64,000 bases of DNA, from NCBI RefSeq assembly GCF_004923255.1, contig NZ_QYRT01000007.1:93345-157344 (forward strand), read 5' to 3'. Numbering within the stretch: the first letter of the stretch is position 1; every line of letters starts with the position of its first letter. Below are positions 7,058-15,148 of the stretch, one piece after another. Position numbers and translations under genes: made by a program. The DNA comes from Subtercola vilae. GTDB lineage: Bacteria > Actinomycetota > Actinomycetes > Actinomycetales > Microbacteriaceae. Under the pieces are notes generated by a model, which had not been told where the DNA came from, searched no databases, and worked only from the letters and a program-made list of their open reading frames with translations.

Positions 7058-8421
7058 TGGGGTCGGCAAGCGTCGTCTGGTTTCGCGACGATCTGCGGGT
7101 GGCCGATCATCCGGCCCTCGACGCAGCCGTTCGGCGGGGCGAACCCATCGTCGCTGTCTACGTCTTCGACGAGGTGAGTGCGGGCGTTCGGCCGCTGGGT
7201 GCCGCGTCGAAGTGGTGGTTGCACCACAGCCTTCTGGCGCTGGCGGGCGAACTGGATGCCCGGGGCCTCACCCTCACGTTCCGCCGGGGCCCGGCCACCG
7301 AGGTAATCGCAGAGCTGCTCGCAGAGACCGGCGCGGGCGCCGTGTTCTGGAACCGGCGTTATGCCCTGGCCGAGCGCGAGATCGACTCGGGAATCAAGTC
7401 GAGCCTGAAGGAGCAGGGCGTCGAAGCCCGCAGTTTTCAGGCGAACGTTCTCTTCGAACCGTGGACACTGCAGACCGGGCAGGGCGCGCCCTACCGCGTC
7501 TTCACGCCGTTCTGGCGCGCGTGTCTCGGTGCGAAGCCGCCGCGTGAGCCGCTGTCGGCGCCCGAGCGCGGCGACGTCACGCCGTTCGGCGGGCCGCTCG
7601 CAAGCGAAGACATCGCATCGTGGCAGCTGTTGCCGACGAAGCCCGATTGGGCCGGGGGGCTCCGCGAGGCGTGGGTTCCGGGCGAGAAGGCGGCGCACGA
7701 CCAGATCGATGCGTTCGAGCACAGCGGCCTCGGCGACTACGTCGACGACCGTGACAAGCCGGCCGTCGACGCCACCTCGCGCATGTCGCCACGGTTGCGA
7801 TTCGGCGAGATCAGCCCGTTTCAGCTGTGGCACACGATGCGCGGCGGTGTGTCCGGTGCGGGCGGCGCGGCCGCGTACCTCCGCGAGGTGGGCTGGCGCG
7901 AGTTCGCGTACCACCTGCTCTACCATTTTCCGTCGATCACCACCGAGAACATGCGCCCGGCGTTCAACGCCTTCCCGTGGGCGAAACCCGAACCAGAGGT
8001 GCTGCACGCGTGGCAGCAGGGACTCACGGGCATCCCACTCGTCGACGCCGGCATGCGTGAACTCTGGCAGACCGGCGTGATGCACAACCGTATCCGCATG
8101 GTCGCGGCGTCGTTCCTGGTGAAGAACCTGCTCATCGACTGGCGGGTGGGTGAGGCCTGGTTCTGGGACACGCTGGTCGATGCCGACCTCGCCAGCAACA
8201 CCATGAACTGGCAGTGGGTGGCGGGTTCGGGAGTGGATGCCGCACCCTACTTCCGCGTCTTCAACCCCGAGCTGCAGGCCAAGAAGTTCGACCCTGCAGG
8301 CGAGTACATCAACCATTTTGTACCAGAGGCCGGAACCCCGGCCTACCCCGAACCGATGGTCGACCTCGGCGAGTCGCGCAAGCGCGCCCTGGCCGCGTAC
8401 GAGCAGGTTCGCGGCTCGTAG
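7057..8421 (+). CDS. phr: Deoxyribodipyrimidine photolyase (class I CPD photolyase/cryptochrome family)
   Basis: 454 residues. The N-terminal antenna domain starts VVWFRDDLRVADHPAL. The helical FAD domain carries RLRFGEISPFQLWH, the WREFAYHLL segment, and the C-terminal signature NTMNWQWVAGSGVDAAPYFR, followed by FNPELQAKKFDP. This is the expected full set for a blue-light enzyme that splits cyclobutane pyrimidine dimers with FADH-. It is translationally coupled to MarR, an unusual partner that hints at regulated rather than constitutive light repair (inference). It is close to the normal ~470-residue length. Confidence 0.95.
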   Translation: MGSASVVWFRDDLRVADHPALDAAVRRGEPIVAVYVFDEVSAGVRPLGAASKWWLHHSLLALAGELDARGLTLTFRRGPATEVIAELLAETGAGAVFWNRRYALAEREIDSGIKSSLKEQGVEARSFQANVLFEPWTLQTGQGAPYRVFTPFWRACLGAKPPREPLSAPERGDVTPFGGPLASEDIASWQLLPTKPDWAGGLREAWVPGEKAAHDQIDAFEHSGLGDYVDDRDKPAVDATSRMSPRLRFGEISPFQLWHTMRGGVSGAGGAAAYLREVGWREFAYHLLYHFPSITTENMRPAFNAFPWAKPEPEVLHAWQQGLTGIPLVDAGMRELWQTGVMHNRIRMVAASFLVKNLLIDWRVGEAWFWDTLVDADLASNTMNWQWVAGSGVDAAPYFRVFNPELQAKKFDPAGEYINHFVPEAGTPAYPEPMVDLGESRKRALAAYEQVRGS

Positions 8422-8475
8422 CGACTGGCGGGGTCGGCTGCCAGGCACGGTCAGCAACCAGCGGGGCCGCCGCAG

Positions 8476-9570
8476 CTACCCCGCGGTGGGCGCCGGCGTC
8501 TGCAGACTGCTGTCGATACTGCGGTTCAGCTCGGAGGCCTGAGAGTCGACCGCCTCCAGCTGCTTGCGCAGGTCGTCGTAGTGCGCGATGTCGGCCTGGA
8601 TGGCCTGGTATCGCGCCGTGAGCGCGTCACCCCGGGCGGTGAGAGCATTGCGCGCGGCTGTGAACGTCGATTGCGAGCTGAACGCGCCGTCATCGGCCTT
8701 GGTATTGAACGACGCAATGTCGGCGTTCAGCGCGCTCATCGCCGCCGAGTACGCCGTGCTCTCAGAGTCGACCGCGTCACCGGCGGCCGTCAGCTGGGCC
8801 GCGAGCGCCTTCTCCTGGTTCTGAACCTGGGTGAACACGGCCTGGAACGCCGCATTGTCGGCCACCACCTTGGCGCGGTCGGAGAAGTACTTCGTGTAGT
8901 GCGCCTCGAGGTTTGGCGACAGGCTCGCCAGCTCGGTGCCGAAGATGGAGTGCAGTTCGTTGTCACGCTCACCCGGCTCGCTGGTGGCGTAACTCTTCAT
9001 ACGCGCCGCCAGATCGGGGTCGTCTTTGACCTGCTGGTACTGGGCCTCGAGCAACGCGTCGAGGCTGGTTCTGTCGTCATCTGACAGACGCGCATAGACC
9101 GCGTGCAACATTTCATGGGCAGCTGTGACGTTTCGAACGCCGGCAAGGCGGGCATCCGTCACATTGAAGACATGGATGCTCGAGCCGGTGTAGCAGCCGA
9201 GCAAAACGAAATCGTCGGTACTCGAACCGCACACCGAGGAGAAGTCGGCCGCGCTCTCGACGGTGGGCGCGCTGGCGTAGAAGTAGAAGCGACCCTCATC
9301 GTTCATGCCGGAGTCGGCGGCCATCTGCGCGACCTCGGCGGTGGGCGTGTACTGCCAGACGGCGAGCTGGTCGGTGATGCGCTGGTGGAAGATTCCGTAG
9401 GCCACCGCGCCGCCGGGCACGACGATGGCGATGACGATCGCCAGAACGAGTGAGGCCCGCAGCACGCGGGAACCGCGTCGCCGGGCAACTCGCTGGTCAT
9501 CACCGTCGAAGAGGTCATTGACACCATCGACATCGTTCGGCTCACCGGGGCCGGGCAGAAAAAGCGTCAC
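8476..9570 (-). CDS. Membrane-anchored protein with HExxH metallopeptidase-like motif and coiled coil
   Basis: 364 residues from a GTG start with AGGGG six bases upstream; the open frame runs much further back but without support. After a basic cytoplasmic N-terminus comes one membrane helix (about residues 37-58), giving an extracytoplasmic body. At residues 150-160 lies AAHEMLHAVYA, a clear HExxH zinc-site pattern; two cysteines at 114 and 126 could form a disulfide. The C-terminal ~150 residues are Ala/Gln/Asp-rich with heptad character and probably form a coiled coil. I do not recognise a named family. Zinc binding and proteolysis are inference. Confidence 0.7.
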   Translation of the reverse strand: MTLFLPGPGEPNDVDGVNDLFDGDDQRVARRRGSRVLRASLVLAIVIAIVVPGGAVAYGIFHQRITDQLAVWQYTPTAEVAQMAADSGMNDEGRFYFYASAPTVESAADFSSVCGSSTDDFVLLGCYTGSSIHVFNVTDARLAGVRNVTAAHEMLHAVYARLSDDDRTSLDALLEAQYQQVKDDPDLAARMKSYATSEPGERDNELHSIFGTELASLSPNLEAHYTKYFSDRAKVVADNAAFQAVFTQVQNQEKALAAQLTAAGDAVDSESTAYSAAMSALNADIASFNTKADDGAFSSQSTFTAARNALTARGDALTARYQAIQADIAHYDDLRKQLEAVDSQASELNRSIDSSLQTPAPTAG

Positions 9571-9600
9571 ACCAACCCCTCTATTCGATAGATTGAGTTT

Positions 9601-10194
9601 ATGGGCATCTTCTCTCCCGGGTTCGTCGGGCGTCGGCGCGACAAGAATCCGATGCTGCCACCGGGGCAGTACGAGGTCACAGATTTTCCGGTGCTGTCTG
9701 CCGGGCCGACGCCGACGATCGAGCTCTCTGACTGGGCGTTTTCGATCAGGGCCGCGAACGGCGACCTGAAGGCGTGGAACTGGCAGACCCTCATGGCACA
9801 GCCCATCGACGACATCACCGTCGATCTGCACTGCGTCACGCGCTGGTCGCAGTTCGGAATGGGGTGGCGCGGCGTGTCGCTCGACCGGCTGTTCGACGGT
9901 GTCGACACGTCGACCGAATACGCCATGGCGTCGTGTTACGGCGGGTACACCACGAACATTCGCACCGCTGACCTCGTGAACGGGCAGGCGTGGATCGCGT
10001 TCCAGTTCGACGGCGAAGACCTGGCTCCTGCACACGGCGGCCCGGCGCGCTTGCTGATTCCACACCTGTACCTGTGGAAGAGCGCCAAGTGGGTGAAGAA
10101 CATCACGCTGATGAACCACCACCAGCTCGGGTTCTGGGAGAACTACGGGTACCACGACGTGGGCGACCCGTGGAAAGAAGAACGCTATTCGTGA
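9601..10194 (+). CDS. Sulfite-oxidase-like molybdopterin oxidoreductase
   Basis: 197 residues of the oxidoreductase molybdopterin-binding domain. The Mo-ligating Cys is Cys78 in VDLHCVTRWSQFG, and the later ASCYGGYTTN, HGGPARLLIPHLYLWKSAKWVK and NHHQLGFWENYGYH segments are classic for the short 'sulfite oxidase-like oxidoreductase' group. No signal peptide is visible, so it is probably cytoplasmic. It is followed 11 bp later by an FNR-like flavoprotein, its likely electron partner; a MOSC protein lies 3 kb away. The physiological substrate is unknown for this group. Confidence 0.9.
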   Translation: MGIFSPGFVGRRRDKNPMLPPGQYEVTDFPVLSAGPTPTIELSDWAFSIRAANGDLKAWNWQTLMAQPIDDITVDLHCVTRWSQFGMGWRGVSLDRLFDGVDTSTEYAMASCYGGYTTNIRTADLVNGQAWIAFQFDGEDLAPAHGGPARLLIPHLYLWKSAKWVKNITLMNHHQLGFWENYGYHDVGDPWKEERYS

Positions 10195-10205
10195 GGTGAG
10201 CCAGG

Positions 10206-11039
10206 GTGGTTGACTGGCAGGTCGCGAAGCTGGTCGAAGCGCATGACGAGACCGCCACAGCGCGCACGCTCACCTTCGAGATCGCAGGGTGGCCTGGGCA
10301 TCTGGCCGGTCAGCACGTCGATGTGCGGGTGACGGCGCCCGACGGGTACCAGGCCTCGCGGGAGTACTCGATCGCGTCGGGGGCTGCGCCGGCGGCTGGG
10401 GCTGCGCCGGCGGCTGGGGCTGCGGATGCGATGGGCGGGGCTGGCGCCACGAGCACGTCGGGTGCACCAGGCGGGTCGACACTCGTGGAGCTGTCAGTTG
10501 AAGAACTCGACGACGGCGAGGTGTCGCCGTACCTGGTTCGCGGCCTCGAGCTGGGAGACCATCTCGAGGTGCGCGGCCCGGTGGGCGGGTATTTCGTGTG
10601 GGAGCCGTCGCAGAGCGAGCCGGTTCAGCTCATCGCGGGTGGGTCGGGAGTTGTTCCGCTGATGTCGATGCTGCGAACCCATGGGGCGGCCGTCGCCGGG
10701 GCGGGCCCGGCCGGGCATCCGTCGCCCATGCGGCTGCTGTACTCGGTGCGAGCTCCGGAGTACGTGTTCTACGGCGACGAGTTGAGACGGCCGGCCGCAC
10801 TGGCAGACACCAGCATGACGATCGACTTCGTTTACACGCGCGAGGCGCCATCGGGCGCTGACCGCTCGGTCGGGCGACTCACTCGCGCCGAGCTGGAGAC
10901 GCTGTCGTTGCCGGTCGCCGGGAACCCTCTCACCTATGTCTGCGGGCCGAACGGGTTCGTCGAGCAGATCGCGGGGTGGCTGGTTGAGCTCGGGCATCCC
11001 GCCGAGCGCGTGCGCACCGAACGCTTCGGCGGCGTCTGA
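10206..11039 (+). CDS. FAD/NAD(P)-binding ferredoxin-reductase-like protein
   Basis: 277 residues with an FNR-type FAD barrel (REYSIAS, FAD motif RxYS at about residues 57-60) and an NAD(P) domain (IAGGSGVVPLMSMLR; YVCGPNGFVEQIA near the C-terminus). No [2Fe-2S] domain is present, so it must pass electrons to a partner, presumably the upstream molybdenum enzyme. Between RxYS and the next barrel strand is an Ala/Gly/Pro-rich insertion of about 35 residues partly built from an 18-bp tandem repeat. GTG start with GAGGTGAG upstream. Confidence 0.88.
   Translation: MVDWQVAKLVEAHDETATARTLTFEIAGWPGHLAGQHVDVRVTAPDGYQASREYSIASGAAPAAGAAPAAGAADAMGGAGATSTSGAPGGSTLVELSVEELDDGEVSPYLVRGLELGDHLEVRGPVGGYFVWEPSQSEPVQLIAGGSGVVPLMSMLRTHGAAVAGAGPAGHPSPMRLLYSVRAPEYVFYGDELRRPAALADTSMTIDFVYTREAPSGADRSVGRLTRAELETLSLPVAGNPLTYVCGPNGFVEQIAGWLVELGHPAERVRTERFGGV
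10381..10425 (+). repeat. 18-bp tandem repeat inside the FNR-like gene
   Basis: GGGCTGCGCCGGCGGCTG occurs twice head-to-tail (10381-10398, 10399-10416) with a 9-bp partial third copy. It encodes a repeated GAAPAA linker. Copy number probably varies between strains because the frame is kept by the 18-bp unit. Confidence 0.75.
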
Positions 11040-11048
11040 GGCGTGGCG

Positions 11049-11816
11049 TCACGCGGCGCCCGACGCTAGATGCTCTCTGAAGAACGCGTCGATGCGCTTC
11101 CACGCGTCGGCGGCCGCCTCCGGATCGGGGCCGGCGCCCAGAATGGCCGAGAACAGCGGCCGAAAGATCTTCGGCCCGGTGGGAGCATCGTTCAGAAACG
11201 AGTGCCCGGCGGTGGGGTACTCCTTCACATCATGCGGAACATCGCGCGTCGTCAGCGCAGCGTCGAGCTTGGCCGCCGCCCCGCGCAGCGAGTTGTCTCG
11301 CCCGCCGTAGCTGCCGACGATGGGGCAGGCGCCACTGAACGCTTCGTCGAGCTCTGACGGCAGGCGGCCGTAGTTCGACGACGCCGCGTCGAATCCGTGA
11401 CCGGATGCCGCCACCAACGCGAACCCGCCACCCATGCAGAACCCCAGTACCCCCACCTTGCCCGTGCAGTCGCCACGACCGACCAGGTACGCCCGCGCCG
11501 CCTCGACATCGACGAACACGCGCCCGTGCCCGGCGGAGATCGCGGTGAACGTGGCGCGCAGGCAGCGCCTCGGGCCGCCATCGACGAAGAGGTCGGGCAT
11601 CAGAACGAGAAATCCGGCTGCCGCCATGCGGTCGACCTGGCGCTTCATCACGTCGGTCAGACCGAACGCCTCGTGCACCATCACCACCGCGGGCCACGGC
11701 CCGTCACCGGCCGGCACGGCGAGCACCCCGTTCAGCCCCGGGCTCATGCCGGGCAGCGCCTGCCCGCTGAGGTCGACGGTGCTGACGGTCGGAGCGGATG
11801 CGGGCGTGCTGGCCAT
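11049..11816 (-). CDS. Dienelactone hydrolase family protein
   Basis: 255 residues of the alpha/beta hydrolase fold. The nucleophile elbow is GFCMGGG, with Cys in the nucleophile position as in dienelactone hydrolases, and the oxyanion segment is VMVHEAFGLTD. The Asp and His complete the triad in YGGRDNSL and TAGHSFLND. These cytoplasmic enzymes open lactone rings in aromatic degradation or act as general esterases. No other aromatic-catabolism gene is adjacent, so a general esterase role is as likely. Confidence 0.9.
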   Translation of the reverse strand: MASTPASAPTVSTVDLSGQALPGMSPGLNGVLAVPAGDGPWPAVVMVHEAFGLTDVMKRQVDRMAAAGFLVLMPDLFVDGGPRRCLRATFTAISAGHGRVFVDVEAARAYLVGRGDCTGKVGVLGFCMGGGFALVAASGHGFDAASSNYGRLPSELDEAFSGACPIVGSYGGRDNSLRGAAAKLDAALTTRDVPHDVKEYPTAGHSFLNDAPTGPKIFRPLFSAILGAGPDPEAAADAWKRIDAFFREHLASGAA

Positions 11817-11901
11817 GGGTGGCCTCTCTCAGTCGGTCGGGCAGTTCGGGCAGTTCGGGCGGTACGGGCAGGCCTGTTGTGCAGTAGCGCAAGCGCAAGC
11901 G

Positions 11902-12876
11902 CTACAGCGCGCGCAACCTCTCTAGCAGGGGCTCCGCGACCGTGTCGAGAAACTCCTGCTGACGATAGTCGCCCACCTGCACCAGCGCGATATCGCTGAA
12001 GCCGGCTTCGATGAACGGCTTCACGCTCTCGGCGAGCTCGTCGAGGTCGGGCCCGCACGCGATACTCGCGGCCACATCTTCTTCGCGCACGAACTGGCTG
12101 GCACCTGCGAACCCCGCGGTGGTGGGCAGGTCGGCATTGACGCTCCAACCGCCGCCGAACCAGCGGAACTGGTCGTGCGCGAGCGTGATCGCCTCAGCCT
12201 TGTCGGGCCCCCAGCAGATGGGAATCTGGCCGATCGAGCGCGAGGGCGAAGCACCCGCACCCCGGGCATCCGCCCAGCCCGCCAGCAGTTCTGCTTCGGG
12301 CTCGGTCGAGATGAGGTGATCGCCGAGCGGCGCGAACCGGGCGATCGATTTCTCGCCCGAGACGGCCAGCCCGATGGGCACCCCGCCGTCGGGCAGATCC
12401 CAGATGCGCGCGGAGTCGACCCTGAAGTACTCGCCCTCCCAGGTGACGAGTTCGCCGCGGTGCAGCTCACGAATGATCTGCACCGCTTCTTCGAGCATGT
12501 CTTGCCGGGCATCCACCATGGGCCAGCCCTCGCCCACCACGTGCTCGTTCAGGTTCTCGCCCGCACCGAGGCCCAGGATGAACCGCCCGTCGGCCAGCAG
12601 TTGCAGCGTTGCCGCCTTCTGCGCAATGATCGCGGGGTGGTACCGGATGCTCGGGCACGTCACGTACGTCACAAGCTCCACCCGGTTGGTGGCCTGCGCC
12701 ACCGCACCGAGCACGCTCCAGGCATAGGGGGCGTGGCCCTGGCTGGTGAGCCACGGGCTGTAGTGGTCGCTCGACACCTCGAAGTCGAAGCCCGCATTCT
12801 CAGCGTCGACGGCATAGTTCACGAGGTCTTTGGGGCCGCTCTGCTCGGTCATGAGGGTGTATCCGAACCGTGTCAC
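11902..12876 (-). CDS. LLM-class F420-dependent oxidoreductase (FGD-like)
   Basis: 324 residues of the bacterial luciferase-like monooxygenase TIM barrel. The start MTRFGYTLMTEQ, the segment FEVSSDHYSPWLTSQGHAPY, and GLGAGENLNEHVVGEGWP resemble the F420-dependent glucose-6-phosphate dehydrogenase-like subfamily. It should use reduced or oxidised coenzyme F420 for hydride transfer. The substrate is not predictable. The window also encodes an F420-type PPOX protein at 30194, which supports F420 use by this organism. Confidence 0.88.
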   Translation of the reverse strand: MTRFGYTLMTEQSGPKDLVNYAVDAENAGFDFEVSSDHYSPWLTSQGHAPYAWSVLGAVAQATNRVELVTYVTCPSIRYHPAIIAQKAATLQLLADGRFILGLGAGENLNEHVVGEGWPMVDARQDMLEEAVQIIRELHRGELVTWEGEYFRVDSARIWDLPDGGVPIGLAVSGEKSIARFAPLGDHLISTEPEAELLAGWADARGAGASPSRSIGQIPICWGPDKAEAITLAHDQFRWFGGGWSVNADLPTTAGFAGASQFVREEDVAASIACGPDLDELAESVKPFIEAGFSDIALVQVGDYRQQEFLDTVAEPLLERLRAL

Positions 12877-13014
12877 TGCTGTTCCTCCCGCTGGGTGCGC
12901 TGGCTCGCGCCGCGTCGCGCTGTTTCACTCGATTGAGTGCAGCTCCACTTTTCGCCGGGCAGGAGGCCGAGTCAACCCTGCCAAGCGAGGCTTGCGCGGG
13001 TCGGGCAGGGCAGG

Positions 13015-13542
13015 CTAGGGCTCGTCGTAGACGCGCAGAACGGCCGGGCCCAGCGTGAGGTTCCCGTCGGCGAGCGGCTCGCACCGCACACCCCCGCGGC
13101 CCCGCAGTGCCCGGTGCGCGCCCTCGGCAAGAGCGACGTTCATCCAGGCGCACGGGTTCGCCGGCCGGTTGCCCTGAAACACGACCTCGCCCGCGCCCGT
13201 GTCGAGGCTGAACCGAGTGCGGGCCAACGCGTCGACGTCAGCTCCGCGCAGAAATACTGTGCGCCGGGTAGCGAACGGGTCGAGAGCATGCCCCACCTGC
13301 AGTTCGCGTTCGACGGCTTCGAGCGACTCCATCGCCATAACGGTCACGGATGCACTGCGGTGCGCCTCCCGCCCGAAGTACCGGTCTCCCACCACCCCGA
13401 GGTGCGCGCGCAGCGCGATCTCGGCCACGCCACCTTCCGCGCCTCCTGCGGGAAGCGGCACGGGCCCATCAGACGGGCGCCCCTCATACCGGTGAAGCGG
13501 CGACACGAACAGGTGAGCCACCTGCACCTCGATCTGCCGCAT
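13015..13542 (-). CDS. MOSC-domain protein
   Basis: 175 residues, a stand-alone MOSC (molybdenum cofactor sulfurase C-terminal) domain. Visible family features are VGDRYFGRE, the VTVMAMESLEAVE segment, and the conserved cysteine in NRPANPCAWMN. MOSC proteins deliver sulfur or carry out Moco-dependent N-hydroxylamine reduction. The sulfite-oxidase-like enzyme 3 kb away is a possible relation. Its start at 13542 is followed by a 171-bp divergent region shared with the EEP-family gene. Confidence 0.87.
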   Translation of the reverse strand: MRQIEVQVAHLFVSPLHRYEGRPSDGPVPLPAGGAEGGVAEIALRAHLGVVGDRYFGREAHRSASVTVMAMESLEAVERELQVGHALDPFATRRTVFLRGADVDALARTRFSLDTGAGEVVFQGNRPANPCAWMNVALAEGAHRALRGRGGVRCEPLADGNLTLGPAVLRVYDEP

Positions 13543-13713
13543 GAACCGAGACTACCGGCGCGCTCCTGAGCCCGACCAAACCGCCCGGGCCCAAACTCCG
13601 AATGAACTGTTGTGCGACGTTCGGTACTCGCATCTCCCCTCCAGCGAGGCTGGTTAGACTGAGAGTCGACAATTGGCAGGGGAACAACCGTTGGGCGGCT
13701 TGAACTGAAGATC

Positions 13714-14454
13714 ATGAGCTACAACCTGCGCAAGCACGCAGCAACCACTGAACTGCTTGCCCTCGTTGAGCGTAACCCCGTTGATGTGCTCTGCCTCCAA
13801 GAGGGCGACGGCGTACGTATGCCGCAGCAGATCGGTGAGCTGAAGCTCGCCAGCGCCACGTACAAGAACTCCCTCGGCCTTGCGATCTACTACCGGCCCG
13901 ACCGCTTCACCGCGCTCGAGTCGCACGCGTTCACTCTTCGCAAGTCGATTCACGACCGCGTGCTGCAGCCGGCCATCGAACGCCTGCTCACCACCCGCTT
14001 CGTCGACCTCGTGTCGGGCCAAGACATTCAGCTGGCATCGTTTCACGCCTCGCCGCTCTCGGCGACGAACCTGTTGCGCCGCCGCCAGATCGGCCAGGCG
14101 CTCGACCACCTCGCGGCGCTCAGCAACGGCAGCCCCACGCTGATGACCGGTGACTTCAACTACCCGCTGCTACGCGGGCCACTCATCCGCCAGGCCGAGC
14201 GCGCCGGCTTCTCGCTGAACCTCAGTGACGGCCCCACATACTTCTACACGAAGTCGATCGCCTACCACTTCGACTTTCTGCTCTCCCGCGGCTTCGACGT
14301 TCAACTGGTCGAAACCCTGGGCCGTGGCCTCTCAGACCACCGGCCGATTCTGATGACCACCGAGATTCTGAAGCGGGCCGGGCTGAATCTGCCCGAGATC
14401 GGCAGTGCCGAAGCCGCGGGCCCGACTGCGTCAGTGTTCGACGAAGTCGAGTAG
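13714..14454 (+). CDS. Endonuclease/exonuclease/phosphatase (EEP) family hydrolase
   Basis: 246 residues of the DNase I-like EEP fold. Visible are the N-terminal MSYNLRKH strand, VLCLQEGD (metal-site Glu), LMTGDFNYPL (catalytic D/N pair) and the C-terminal SDHRPIL with the catalytic His. No signal peptide or membrane segment. Substrates range from nucleic acids to phospholipid or inositol phosphates; none can be assigned. The ATG start is conventional, but an in-frame extension without a start codon (LELKI) precedes it, so the true start may be upstream and non-canonical. Confidence 0.85.
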   Translation: MSYNLRKHAATTELLALVERNPVDVLCLQEGDGVRMPQQIGELKLASATYKNSLGLAIYYRPDRFTALESHAFTLRKSIHDRVLQPAIERLLTTRFVDLVSGQDIQLASFHASPLSATNLLRRRQIGQALDHLAALSNGSPTLMTGDFNYPLLRGPLIRQAERAGFSLNLSDGPTYFYTKSIAYHFDFLLSRGFDVQLVETLGRGLSDHRPILMTTEILKRAGLNLPEIGSAEAAGPTASVFDEVE

Positions 14455-14539
14455 ACCGGCGCCCACCGCTCGGCGGGGGCCGCGGCAGCGGCACCCTGCT
14501 GACGTACCTCGCCGGTATGTCACCGGCACCTCACTGCGA

Positions 14540-15121
14540 CTACGCTTCCGGGCGCACCGAACTCCAGAGCATGCCGAAGACCCGCTCTGTCCAATCGGCT
14601 GACATGGTGCCCGTGCGAATGAATTCGCCGAGCGACGAGCCCAGAATGAAGTGCAGGGCCACTTCGACGTCGATGTCTGCGCGCAGCGATCCCGTCGCCA
14701 CACCGCGCTCGAGTACCGCGCGCACCAGTTCCACCCAAGGCACGAGCATCTCACGGATGAGCATCATGAACTGGGCATCCTGGTTCGCCACGATGGCCGA
14801 GACCCCGCCGGAGCCGAGAATGTTCTCGACCCCGTCGTGTGTCTGCCCGATGACCCAACGCAACTGGTCTTCGACCGAGGTGTCAGGCGGCGGCACAGGG
14901 TTCAGCACCACCGAGAGAATCGCCGCCTCGAGCAGTGCCTTGCGGTTCTCGAACCGGCGATAGATGGTTGTCTTCGCCAGCCCCGACGCCAACGCCACAG
15001 CTTCGACGTTGACCGCGGCCGGCCCTTTGGTGCGCAGAATGTCGAGAGTCGCCGACAGGATGCTGGTTTCGGTGTCATTCACTCCGAAACCGCCGGCCGC
15101 TTCGAACCCGGGGCCGCGCAC
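14540..15121 (-). CDS. TetR-family regulator of the lipid locus
   Basis: 193 residues with a TetR HTH (VNVEAVALASGLAKTTIYRRFENRKALLEAAI, read in segments, residues about 38-68) and a compact C-terminal domain. A GTG at 15082 (VNDTETSIL) is an equally credible start. It is the last gene of a minus-strand series SDR-PlsC-AGPS-TetR, only 27 bp downstream of the alkyl-DHAP-synthase-like gene, so it is probably the local regulator. A CGATACTATCG dyad upstream of the PlsC gene is a candidate binding site (inference). Confidence 0.87.
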   Translation of the reverse strand: MRGPGFEAAGGFGVNDTETSILSATLDILRTKGPAAVNVEAVALASGLAKTTIYRRFENRKALLEAAILSVVLNPVPPPDTSVEDQLRWVIGQTHDGVENILGSGGVSAIVANQDAQFMMLIREMLVPWVELVRAVLERGVATGSLRADIDVEVALHFILGSSLGEFIRTGTMSADWTERVFGMLWSSVRPEA

Positions 15122-15148
15122 GGCCCCGGCATCACGCTCGTGCCCAAA

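Noticed and set aside
6880..8457. Long open frame on the minus strand opposite the photolyase gene
   Set aside because: It is an antisense shadow produced by high-GC codon bias; the plus-strand photolyase carries all expected motifs and the minus frame shows no recognisable domain.
9571..10155. Upstream extension of the HEMLH membrane protein
   Set aside because: The frame stays open but runs antisense to the molybdenum enzyme; GTG 9570 has a good ribosome site and gives a normal membrane anchor.
11884..11905. GTAGCGC-N8-GCGCTAC hairpin as terminator of the LLM gene
   Set aside because: It overlaps the stop codon and has no T-run; too weak to list as a feature.
12926..12939. CACTC-GATT-GAGTG dyad upstream of the LLM gene
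   Set aside because: A single short dyad with no second copy and no local regulator gene; likely chance.
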